A stretch of DNA of 52,097 nt. Origin: Paenibacillus popilliae ATCC 14706 (lineage in GTDB: Bacteria > Bacillota > Bacilli > Paenibacillales > Paenibacillaceae). The stretch covers positions 1 through 52,097 of the forward strand of contig NZ_BALG01000476.1 in assembly GCF_000315235.1 (NCBI RefSeq), read 5' to 3'. The notes beneath the pieces were generated by a model, which worked only from the letters and a program-made list of their open reading frames with translations, was not told where the DNA came from and made no database searches. The position numbers and the translations under genes are program-made. Below are positions 8,897 to 16,677 of the stretch, piece by piece (the stretch's first letter is position 1; every line of letters begins with the position of its first letter).

Positions 8897-9057
8897 TCCA
8901 TGACCGTCCAGGTGGTGCAGGCTGCAGAAATGGCTGCGCCTGAGGGCAGTTTTGGGCGAATAGCCCGTGTGCGTACGCCTGTGGCCCGCATATGTTAACC
9001 TAAGGAAGCGGAGTTAACACCTGTGCGCGATCCGCATTTTGCCGGGGAGGAAGAAGC

Positions 9058-9345
9058 ATGGATAACGTCGTGGACGAAATTATTGTTCACATGTCCCATA
9101 CGCATCAGCATATGGCCCGCGTTCTGGACGCGGAACGTCAGGTTGCGGTTCGTATGGCACAGCTCATTCACGCCCTGCCGGACGTTAATCCCGATTTTGC
9201 CGGCCTGAGCGGACTGAAGGAGCAATCCGCTGCGTTAACGAAAAATATCGTCTCTTACCTGAACGGAATCGCGGAGTTGGAGGAGGCGTTAGCCGAGCAG
9301 CTTGAGCATGTTATCAAAGAATTGAACGATGATGGCGAAGAATGA
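9058..9345 (+). CDS. Small helical hypothetical protein A (95 aa)
   Basis: The ATG follows ggggaggaag. The product is almost wholly predicted helix with no signal or membrane segment, and its acidic C-terminus ends in DDGEE. HMSHTHQHMARVLDAE near residues 11-26 resembles segments of the next two products (pattern Q-x3-A-x2-L). I do not recognise a named family. It is the first of three consecutive small genes in the middle of the glycosyltransferase cluster, which suggests a structural or scaffold role (inference). Confidence 0.7.
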   Translation: MDNVVDEIIVHMSHTHQHMARVLDAERQVAVRMAQLIHALPDVNPDFAGLSGLKEQSAALTKNIVSYLNGIAELEEALAEQLEHVIKELNDDGEE

Positions 9346-9365
9346 ATGGATAGGGGGGAGACGGG

Positions 9366-9716
9366 TTGAGCAGAGAGCACTCCTATCATCTAATATTAGA
9401 TGCTATAGCCAAGATGCAGTGGAATGTTGCCATGATTTTAGAAGCAAAAGCAGTAGAAGCAGAAAAAACGCGAAATTGGATGCTGAATCATTTAACGGAG
9501 GCCGCCTTTATCAACCATAAGGAGCAAATCAGCGATCCGTTGGAGATTCATGACCAAATTGTTGAAGTCCTTGACGGATTGACCAAAATCCAGCTCAGTC
9601 TTGCCCGGAACATGAAAGCCATCCTTTACCGAGGAGAATCGGGCTCGATGGGAGGTGGGCTAGAAGACGGGCTAGGAGACGGATCTTTCAGCGGAGAATT
9701 TGATTTGGGGAGATAA
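9366..9716 (+). CDS. Small helical hypothetical protein B (116 aa)
   Basis: TTG start preceded by ggggggaga. Two related helical segments, AIAKMQWNVAMILEAK (about 14-29) and GLTKIQLSLARNMKAI (about 71-86), each match the motif in the flanking small proteins, so this gene may be an internal duplication. The last ~25 residues are Gly/Asp-rich (GGGLEDGLGDGSF) and look disordered. Function unknown. It starts 20 bases after gene A, in the same operon. Confidence 0.7.
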   Translation: MSREHSYHLILDAIAKMQWNVAMILEAKAVEAEKTRNWMLNHLTEAAFINHKEQISDPLEIHDQIVEVLDGLTKIQLSLARNMKAILYRGESGSMGGGLEDGLGDGSFSGEFDLGR

Positions 9717-9722
9717 ACTGTC

Positions 9723-10022
9723 ATGATGCATAGATCGCAGGAGGATGAAGTCAAGCTTGAAATGATCCAGGCCATCGTCCGCAGCCAGTCTGCCCTGGCC
9801 CGGATGTTGGATCACCTTGCGGATGTGACCGAGCACGCGGAAGGATCCGTCAAAGGAATCAAAGAGGATATCCGGCTGCTGTCGAACTATCAGCTGGCGC
9901 TATGCGGCATGATCACCGGCTGGTGTTCCCGTCATAAGACAACCGGAACTCCTGCAACGCCCTGGTTCAATCCAGCTTATTTCGACAGAGCCATACTTGA
10001 TCCGAGGAGTACAGGAGGGTGA
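9723..10022 (+). CDS. Small helical hypothetical protein C (99 aa)
   Basis: Starts 6 bases after gene B. Residues 1-60 are helical, with AIVRSQSALARMLDHL repeating the Q-x3-AR-x-L pattern of proteins A and B. The remainder holds two Cys and a Trp-rich stretch (MITGWCSRHK, ATPWFNPAYF). I cannot assign a family. A second ATG 3 bases downstream is an equally good start. Confidence 0.68.
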   Translation: MMHRSQEDEVKLEMIQAIVRSQSALARMLDHLADVTEHAEGSVKGIKEDIRLLSNYQLALCGMITGWCSRHKTTGTPATPWFNPAYFDRAILDPRSTGG

Positions 10023-10027
10023 ATCTA

Positions 10028-10297
10028 TTGAAAAAGAGTTCACGCACAAGTAGACTGAGGCGCAAGAGCGTACGCAGCGGACCCATTCGTGCCCGCAAAG
10101 GATCGCATCGGGGTCTATCCCGGCGCTCCCGCAAGCTGCGGAGACGGGGGCTGCGAATCGTCCGCCAGAGAAGAAGAGCCTCTCCACAATCCATTAAGCA
10201 GGCCTATGACGAATCTTATCAAGCAGGGTTCAGTGCCGGCTTTGCCAAAGGCTTCGAGGATGGTCACCAGTTGGCATATTCTGAACAAACTGGATAA
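10028..10297 (+). CDS. Arg-rich small protein with GxxxG tail (89 aa)
   Basis: TTG start at 10028 chosen because aggaggg lies 9 bases upstream; a GTG at 10019 overlaps that site. Residues 1-50 contain about 20 Arg plus several Lys and Ser. Residues 60-83 hold SYQAGFSAGFAKGFEDGHQ with glycines at 67, 71, 75 and 79. This is the same two-part module found at the N-terminus of three glycosyltransferase-type proteins here, but with no enzyme attached. It could be a scaffold or a basic coat component; Ser within basic tracts could also be a kinase target of the CotH type (speculative). Confidence 0.72.
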   Translation: MKKSSRTSRLRRKSVRSGPIRARKGSHRGLSRRSRKLRRRGLRIVRQRRRASPQSIKQAYDESYQAGFSAGFAKGFEDGHQLAYSEQTG

Positions 10298-10304
10298 GGC
10301 TTAG

Positions 10305-10350
10305 AACAGTCAGATGCTTGCCGCAAGCGGCGGCCGCTGGCTGTTTTTGT
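10305..10350 (+). terminator. Rho-independent terminator
   Basis: Stem aacagtcag (10305-10313) pairs with ctggctgtt (10337-10345, one G-T pair), with GC-rich inner pairing and a following T-run. It ends the small-gene operon. Confidence 0.7.
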
Positions 10351-10515
10351 CTGTCCGGAAGCCCTTTTTAACTATGGATGGATAACCGTCCATGATGCAC
10401 CTGACGGAGCGGCATATGATGAATGGATGCTAGACCATCGATGGAGCATTTGCGAGGCCATGTCTACCGGATCGCAGTACTCCAACAAGAACGAATGTAA
10501 AAAAGGAGCGATTCC

Positions 10516-11655
10516 ATGCGTACATCACGCTCACGCAGGCAGCAAGCCCGAATTCATATGAATCATCAATTCCGAGACAACGCCCGTCATCAAGGACGCA
10601 TCGCAGGGTTCAATAATGGATTCCAGGAAGGCTATTTACGCGGACGGGCGGATGTCATTATGAACACGCCGAGGGATCCGATACCGATGCGGCCGCTCCA
10701 TATCTACTATGTGACAACCGGTAAAGGATATCCTTATTCTCCGCTGGATGAAGGCATGCGTACCACATGGCAGGAACTGGTCAGCCAAGTGTCTGTATTC
10801 GGGCCGCGAGATGGTGTTGCTGCTGTGGCCGGCCAGCAGCGGCCCGATTTGGTTTTTGCCCTGGACGGCATGGAACTTCCGTTGGAGCAAGTCGATGCCT
10901 TACGGGCACTTGGGATCCCGACCGCCTTATGGATTACGGATGATCCCTATTATACTGACATGATGAGTTCCATCGTGATGCATTATGACTATGTTTTCAC
11001 CTTGGAAGCGAACAACGTCGAGTATTACCGGTCGCTTGGGGCCAACGTATATTTTTTACCGTTCGGCGTCTTTCCCGGCCAATTCCGGCCCATTCGAAGC
11101 CCAGCCAAGGTGCGGAGGGAGATCAGCTTCATCGGATCCGCCTATTGGAACCGGGTGCGGGTGATAGAGTCGATTCTGCCTGAGCTGATGAAGCGAGGTT
11201 TAGTCTTATCCGGCTTATGGTGGGATCGGCTGCCTCAATATCATCAATACGCCCATCAGATCGAATTGAACCGCTGGATGGACCCATACGAGACGTCGGA
11301 TACGTACAATGGCAGCAAGATCGTAATTAATCTGCACCGCAGTCATAACGACGAGTCGGTCAACCAGAACCAGATCAATATTACGGCTGCTTCCCCGAAC
11401 CCCCGCACGTTCGAAATCTGTGCCTGCGCAACGCTGCAGCTGACCGACGTGCGATCGGACCTCTCCAAATTCTATACGCCCGGCGTGGAGATAGAGACCT
11501 ATGCCTCTACAGAAGAGATGCTGTCCAAAATCGACTATTTTTTAAGCCATGAACAAGATCGGCGGGAAATTGCGCTCCGCGCTTTGGCCCGGACGATGCG
11601 CGAACATACGTATGCGCACCGCTTGAACCAGGTGCTTGTGACCATATTCGGCTAG
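10516..11655 (+). CDS. cgeB: CgeB-family spore maturation glycosyltransferase-like protein
   Basis: 379 residues, start after aaaaggagcg. The N-terminus is Arg-rich, then residues 27-43 (GRIAGFNNGFQEGYLRG) carry five glycines at exactly 4-residue spacing (27, 31, 35, 39, 43). The rest is a CgeB-like GT-B protein: DLVFALDGMELP, ALWITDDPYYTD, a FTLEANNVEYYRSLGA block, FIGSAYWNRV, and a C-terminal NPRTFEICACATLQLTD loop. In B. subtilis cgeB is a late sporulation gene affecting the outermost spore layer. The N-terminal module is extra relative to that protein. It has its own upstream gap of 218 bases after a terminator. Confidence 0.8.
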   Translation: MRTSRSRRQQARIHMNHQFRDNARHQGRIAGFNNGFQEGYLRGRADVIMNTPRDPIPMRPLHIYYVTTGKGYPYSPLDEGMRTTWQELVSQVSVFGPRDGVAAVAGQQRPDLVFALDGMELPLEQVDALRALGIPTALWITDDPYYTDMMSSIVMHYDYVFTLEANNVEYYRSLGANVYFLPFGVFPGQFRPIRSPAKVRREISFIGSAYWNRVRVIESILPELMKRGLVLSGLWWDRLPQYHQYAHQIELNRWMDPYETSDTYNGSKIVINLHRSHNDESVNQNQINITAASPNPRTFEICACATLQLTDVRSDLSKFYTPGVEIETYASTEEMLSKIDYFLSHEQDRREIALRALARTMREHTYAHRLNQVLVTIFG

Positions 11656-11735
11656 TGCGGCACGATCGGAGTATGCAATTCCATTGCTTCTGGAGGTGAA
11701 GGCATCCGTATCTTCTTAGAGGAACGGGCCGCACA

Positions 11736-13274
11736 ATGAGACCGACTATGATGTTGTTTTCGCATATATGCAACCAAGATTATATTACCGGAGCAGAGAA
11801 GCATCTTTTTTTTCTCGCTCAAGAGCTAAGCACCTGGTATGAATGCATTTTGGTCGTACCGCAGGAAGGGCGTTTATCCGTGTTGGCCTGGGCTGCCGGC
11901 ATCCGCAGTGAGATTGTGGCCTGCCCGCTCATGTACTCTATCGTCCGGCCATCCGCTGATCTCCCGGAAGAACTGGAACGATGGAAGCAGACTCCCGAAT
12001 TCGGGGCTATCGTCAACCTGCTGGGGCATACGCAGCCGGATATCGTCTTGACGAATACGGCGGTCCACCCGCTTCCCGCAGCCGCAGCCGTATCCCTGGG
12101 GATTCCTACCCTGTGGATCATTAATGAGACCATCGACGACAACCCGTATACTGCCCTCGCGGCGGCACTTATCAGCTCGCATGCCGACGGCATAATCGGC
12201 ACGTCCGAGACGACGCTTCAACCCATCCGCCCCGAGGCGGGAGATACCCCGCTCTATTTGCTGCCTCCATCCTGGCACCCGAACGCGCTTCGGCCTCGAT
12301 CCTGGCCCCGCTTCCGCCGCAGCAAAAGAAAAGAACTGGGTATAGGGGCGGGAAATGTGCTGATCGGATATATAGCGGCTGCCATCTATCCCGAAAAAGG
12401 GCTGGACCATTTTGTCCGGATGGCCCTTCAAGTGGCGGCTCAGCGGCCGTTCGCCCGCTTCGTCATCCTCGGGGAAACGTCGGACCACGGTTACTATGAA
12501 GACTGTCTCGGCATAATTACGAATTCTCCTTATGCCGACCGGTTCCGGTTCATTCCATTCGAGGCATCGGTGCAGCATGTTTATCCGGCGCTGGATATTG
12601 TCGTGGTGCCTAGCTTGCTGCCGGAAGGCTTCGGATTAACGGCGCTGGAAGGAATGATATTCGGCAAGGCGGTGATTGCGTATGCGTCGGGCGGATTGGC
12701 GGAGATACAAGCGTCGGTGGGGAACTCCGCTTATTCGATAGAGACCGGGAACGAGGAGCGATTAATCCAGGTCCTTCTTGACGCGACCCGCAGCCCTTCG
12801 GTTTGGAAAAAGGCGGGCATTCGCAATGGGAAGAACGCCGTTCGGGTGTATGGTCATGCCGTGTTCCGCGATCGGCTGAAGAAGTTGCTTATTAGCCATG
12901 TCCTTCACCATCGGCCACAGTACCAAGTCATCCAAGGGGATGCGCCCGATGTGTTCGTCGCCGATCCGGATAGCGGTATGTACCGCCGCATTTCTCCCAG
13001 CATGCCGGAACATGCATCGCTGCTGCCCCAGGCTCGGCGGATTCCCGCCGACATCCTGCATGGCGTCACTTCTGAAGGCTCTCCGGATGACAACTTGCGG
13101 AGGCGCTTATCCCGCCACCGGCATCTGTGCGGCAGGAGGAGGACGAAGCGGGGCCGGCGCCTGCGCCGCCGGAAGAGCCATTGGCGCTGGGCGATTCGAG
13201 CACGGAGACGGAAGAAGAAGGGGATCCGTCGCTCCCGGATGCGCCGTAGTAAGCGGCTTCGAAAAAAACGATAA
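11736..13274 (+). CDS. Glycosyltransferase family 4 with Arg-rich C-terminus
   Basis: 512 residues. A GT-B enzyme of the GT4 type: N-terminal ITGAEKHLFFLAQEL, central IGYIAAAIYPEKGLDHFVRM, and PEGFGLTALEGMIFG giving the E-x7-E donor-binding motif. Around residue 400 a short module (DAPDVFVADPDSGMYRRI) recalls the tail of the GT2 at 7529. The last ~59 residues (from about 454) are mostly Arg, Lys and Ser, the reverse arrangement of the other cluster members, which carry the basic tract at the N-terminus. The ribosome site gaggaacg is about 12 bases from the ATG. Confidence 0.8.
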   Translation: MRPTMMLFSHICNQDYITGAEKHLFFLAQELSTWYECILVVPQEGRLSVLAWAAGIRSEIVACPLMYSIVRPSADLPEELERWKQTPEFGAIVNLLGHTQPDIVLTNTAVHPLPAAAAVSLGIPTLWIINETIDDNPYTALAAALISSHADGIIGTSETTLQPIRPEAGDTPLYLLPPSWHPNALRPRSWPRFRRSKRKELGIGAGNVLIGYIAAAIYPEKGLDHFVRMALQVAAQRPFARFVILGETSDHGYYEDCLGIITNSPYADRFRFIPFEASVQHVYPALDIVVVPSLLPEGFGLTALEGMIFGKAVIAYASGGLAEIQASVGNSAYSIETGNEERLIQVLLDATRSPSVWKKAGIRNGKNAVRVYGHAVFRDRLKKLLISHVLHHRPQYQVIQGDAPDVFVADPDSGMYRRISPSMPEHASLLPQARRIPADILHGVTSEGSPDDNLRRRLSRHRHLCGRRRTKRGRRLRRRKSHWRWAIRARRRKKKGIRRSRMRRSKRLRKKR

Positions 13275-13324
13275 TCGTTCACAAGATGGACATATTATTT
13301 TAAGTATTGCTTCATTTCCGTTTA

Positions 13325-13353
13325 ATCTTACTTTAGATATAGTGGCTTATAAT
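13325..13353 (+). promoter_or_regulatory. Candidate sigma-A promoter for the ABC operon
   Basis: A perfect TATAAT lies at 13348-13353, about 70 bases before the ABC ATPase start. The -35 is poor (tcttac at 13326-13331, 16-base spacer). Confidence 0.4.
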
Positions 13354-13423
13354 CGAAGAGAGACTGCGGCGCGCCGCCGGCAGGCGGTGCGTCCGTTATC
13401 GCAAATGAAACGGGAGGTCTACG

Positions 13424-14581
13424 ATGTTAGAAGTGAACAACGTCAGCAAATGGTATGATAACCGCCGGGGCGTGGAGGATCTTCAATTCGCTATCGAGCA
13501 GGGCGAGATAGTCGGCTTCCTGGGGTCCAACGGGGCAGGCAAGACGACGACGATGCGCATGATTACCGGATATTTGAACCCGACTCGCGGGAGCATCTCG
13601 ATCGGAGGCTTGACGATGGAGGAGCATGGTGCCCAGGCAAGAAGCAAAATCGGCTACTTGCCCGAAACGCCGCCCCTCTACCCTGAGATGTCGGTGAAGG
13701 CGTATTTATCGTTTATCGCCGATCTGCGGGGAGTCCCTGTACGGGAGCAGAAACAGCGCATCGCGGAAATGCTGGACAAGCTGGGGCTGCGCGGAAGAGA
13801 AAAGCAGATGATTCGCAGCCTGTCCAAAGGATACAAGCAGCGGCTCGGCTTGGCGCAAGCAATTATGCATAAGCCCGATCTGCTTGTGCTCGACGAGCCG
13901 ACGTCCGGGCTGGATCCGAACCAGATTATCGAGATACGCGAGCTGATCCGCGAATTGGGAGAGCAGCATACCGTTCTGCTCAGCACTCATATTTTGCCTG
14001 AGGTGAATACGTTGTGCAATCGGGTCCTCATCATCCATCAGGGCCGCCTTGTGCTGGATGAACAACAGGATCGACTTGGGTTAGTGATGGGGCAGGCCTC
14101 GTCGCTGCAACTGGAAGTGAAGGGACGGGAGTCCGAGATCATCTCCATTTTGACAGCCCTTCCTGAGGTAGCGTCCGTTGATGTCCTTGCTGAGGCCACA
14201 GAGCTTGCAGCCGGGAACGGGACGGAGCAGGAGAGAGAGTCTGACGATGAAGAGACTGAATTCCGTGCCGGCCAATTCTCCGGCAGTCCAGCCGCGAAGG
14301 CGGGGGCAGCACCCGGCATTGCGTCGGAACATGTGGGCGCGGATGATGCTGGCGACGCAATAGAAGCAGAGAAAGAGCGGACCGGAGCGCCTCAGTTGGA
14401 TCCCGGCGTCCAGATCGTTGCACTTCGGGTCATTTCGGCGGAACAGACGGATGCGCGGGAGTCTATTTTTTTCGCACTTGCGAAGGCGGGATATCCGATT
14501 CTAGAGATGAATCGCGATGCGACCAGCCTTGAGGACGTGTTTATTCGGCTTACGACCGAGGAGGAGGTGCAAGATGCGTAA
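13424..14581 (+). CDS. ABC transporter ATP-binding protein (GldA-like)
   Basis: 385 residues with complete ATPase signatures: Walker A GSNGAGKTT (about 35-43), ABC signature LSKGYKQR, Walker B LLVLDEP, and the switch His in LLSTHI. Typical members have about 310 residues; the excess is an acidic, low-complexity insert at about 262-325 (ERESDDEETEF, then an Ala/Gly/Glu-rich run) inside the C-terminal domain. The genes behind encode the permease and the GldG-like and DUF4340 subunits, the usual set of this exporter type. Substrate unknown. Confidence 0.88.
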   Translation: MLEVNNVSKWYDNRRGVEDLQFAIEQGEIVGFLGSNGAGKTTTMRMITGYLNPTRGSISIGGLTMEEHGAQARSKIGYLPETPPLYPEMSVKAYLSFIADLRGVPVREQKQRIAEMLDKLGLRGREKQMIRSLSKGYKQRLGLAQAIMHKPDLLVLDEPTSGLDPNQIIEIRELIRELGEQHTVLLSTHILPEVNTLCNRVLIIHQGRLVLDEQQDRLGLVMGQASSLQLEVKGRESEIISILTALPEVASVDVLAEATELAAGNGTEQERESDDEETEFRAGQFSGSPAAKAGAAPGIASEHVGADDAGDAIEAEKERTGAPQLDPGVQIVALRVISAEQTDARESIFFALAKAGYPILEMNRDATSLEDVFIRLTTEEEVQDA

Positions 14582-15287
14582 ATTTCGAGCGATCTTTCGC
14601 AAGGAAATGCAAGCATATTTCACCTCGCCTGCCTCTTATGTAGCGTTTGCCGTCTATGTGCTTATTTCCAGCATGATGTTTTATTTGAATTTCGTGATGT
14701 TTCAGCCTAGTATTATCGATTTCCGGCTCGTCTCGGGCAACGCGGTGTTCATGTATATCTTCGTCATTCCGCTGTTGACAATGCGGCTGCTGGCGGACGA
14801 ATTCCGCCAAGGCACGGATGAGCTGCTGTTGACCTCACCGGCCCGGTTGAGCCACATTGTGCTCGGCAAATACGCGGCGGCGCTTGTCGTCATGGTGCTG
14901 CTGGTCTGTCTCAGCCTGCTGTACCCGCTTATCATGTCGTTTTTCGGTCCGCTGGATTGGTCGGTGCTGCTTACTTCGGTTCTCGGGATGCTGCTGTTAA
15001 GCGCAACAATGGCCGCCGTCGGCTTGTTCGCCTCCAGTCTGTCGCAGCACCAGATGATGGGGGCGATTGCGGGCGTGGTCATGCTGCTTGCCTTCTGGCT
15101 GCTCGATTTGCCCGCATCCACCTCCTCGGAATGGGGAAGCTGGATTGCGCCTTTTGCCATGAATCTGCGTCTGGAATCATTCATTAAGGGTGTGATCAGC
15201 GGGGCGGACGTACTCTTTTTTGTGACGCTATCCGCTGTATTTATCGTGCTAAGTCTTCAAGTGCTGGATAGAAAGCGGTGGAGGTAA
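14574..15287 (+). CDS. ABC transporter permease (GldF/ABC-2 type)
   Basis: 237 residues with about six hydrophobic segments. The ATG at 14574 overlaps the end of the ATPase gene and follows gaggaggtg; an in-frame upstream start inside the ATPase gene is rejected. Features include FRKEMQAYFTSPASYV at the N-terminus and the cytoplasmic loop ADEFRQGTDELLLTSP, a conserved ABC-2 coupling region. It forms the membrane channel for the upstream ATPase. Confidence 0.87.
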   Translation: MRKFRAIFRKEMQAYFTSPASYVAFAVYVLISSMMFYLNFVMFQPSIIDFRLVSGNAVFMYIFVIPLLTMRLLADEFRQGTDELLLTSPARLSHIVLGKYAAALVVMVLLVCLSLLYPLIMSFFGPLDWSVLLTSVLGMLLLSATMAAVGLFASSLSQHQMMGAIAGVVMLLAFWLLDLPASTSSEWGSWIAPFAMNLRLESFIKGVISGADVLFFVTLSAVFIVLSLQVLDRKRWR

Positions 15288-15288
15288 C

Positions 15289-16677
15289 ATGATGATGAAA
15301 ACATGGCTGCGTCGTGGAAATGCGGCAATGATCTCGGCCGCGGCAGTAGGGATTTTTGTGCTGATTACTTATATTTTCCAATCTTTCTCGGGATGGCAAT
15401 GGGACGTGACGAAGAACAAATCCTTCACACTGTCGGAGCAGACGTTATCGGTGCTGGCTTCCATCGAGAATCCGATCGCCATCAAGCTGTTCACGACCCC
15501 GAACGATAGTGAAGTGCTGGTGCGCGAGGTTGCCGACATGGCGGAAGAATATGCGAAGCGCAACCGGAATATTTCCTTTAAGCGGTATGATCTACTGAAG
15601 GAGCCTTCGCTTGCGGAGCAGTACAAGCTGACGGCAAGCTCGATTGTATTCGAGCAGGGAACCCAGCGGAAAACGGTTGGCTTAATTGAAATGTTTCAAG
15701 CCGGACAGGAGTATTCGTATCAGTTCAGCGGCGAAGAAAACATGACACAGGCGCTGCGAAGCCTGGCGTCAGATAAAAAGTCAAAGGCGTACGTTCTAAG
15801 CGGCCATCAGGAAATGGCGCTGGCGCAAATGAATGTGCTGCAGACAAGCTTGGAAGAAGACAATGTGGAGCTTGAGGAGCTGAATCTGTTACAGAAGGGC
15901 AGCATTCCTGAGGATGCGGATCTCATTATGCTTATCGGCATTAAGCAGGATTTGAGCGAGAAGGAAGCGGAACTGTTGCAAAAGTATGTGGAAGGCAAAG
16001 GAAAGCTGTACCTTGCGCTCGGGTTCAATGAAAAGATGGCCACGGAATGGCCGAATATACAGGGGCTGCTGAAGTCTCTTGGCGTCGAAAGCACGAACTC
16101 GGTCGCCGTAGATTCGTCCGAAGGCTTGCTGTACGATCCGTTCACGATGATGCCCGATTACAACGAGCATGAGATGACAGAGAAGCTTATCCAGTACCGG
16201 ATGATGATGACCCTGTCGTTAAGCATTCCGCTTAAGATTAGCGAGAATGAGGCGTTTGAAGCGCAAGAAATTCTGCACACGACGGAACAAGCGTATGGTG
16301 AGACGGATATCCCGCGCTTGGTTCAAGAAGGAAGCGAACGGGATGACTTGGATATCGCAGGTCCGCTGACACTCGGAGCGGTCGTCCAGTCGAAGGACGG
16401 ACAGCCGAAAGCTGTCGTAATCGGCGGTTCCAGCTATATGGCAGATGCTTATATTTATACCCAAGGCAATCGCGACTTCGCGTTGAACAGCATCCACTGG
16501 CTGGAGGAAAATCAGGATGAGGTTACGATCCGGCCGCGCGAGAAGGCCGCCTACCAGCTTGCGTATTTAACCCCGGTTCAGGGAAAAACGATTTTGTGGG
16601 TGACCGTCATCGGATTCCCGGCCATGCTGCTTCTCATTGGAGCTGGACTGTGGTGGAGAAGGAGACATGCGTCATGA
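15289..16677 (+). CDS. GldG-like ABC-system protein
   Basis: 462 residues: one membrane helix near the N-terminus (about 13-32), a large outside domain beginning DVTKNKSFTLSEQTLSVL (the GldG start signature), and a second helix near the C-terminus (TILWVTVIGFPAMLLLIGAGLWW). The middle domain is of the type annotated in auxiliary subunits of Gld-like transporters. It starts one base after the permease stop and overlaps the next gene by 4 bases. Confidence 0.84.
   Translation: MMMKTWLRRGNAAMISAAAVGIFVLITYIFQSFSGWQWDVTKNKSFTLSEQTLSVLASIENPIAIKLFTTPNDSEVLVREVADMAEEYAKRNRNISFKRYDLLKEPSLAEQYKLTASSIVFEQGTQRKTVGLIEMFQAGQEYSYQFSGEENMTQALRSLASDKKSKAYVLSGHQEMALAQMNVLQTSLEEDNVELEELNLLQKGSIPEDADLIMLIGIKQDLSEKEAELLQKYVEGKGKLYLALGFNEKMATEWPNIQGLLKSLGVESTNSVAVDSSEGLLYDPFTMMPDYNEHEMTEKLIQYRMMMTLSLSIPLKISENEAFEAQEILHTTEQAYGETDIPRLVQEGSERDDLDIAGPLTLGAVVQSKDGQPKAVVIGGSSYMADAYIYTQGNRDFALNSIHWLEENQDEVTIRPREKAAYQLAYLTPVQGKTILWVTVIGFPAMLLLIGAGLWWRRRHAS

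Noticed and set aside
8994-9016. Two gttaac palindromes before the small-gene set
   Set aside because: Too short and too ordinary to claim as an operator.
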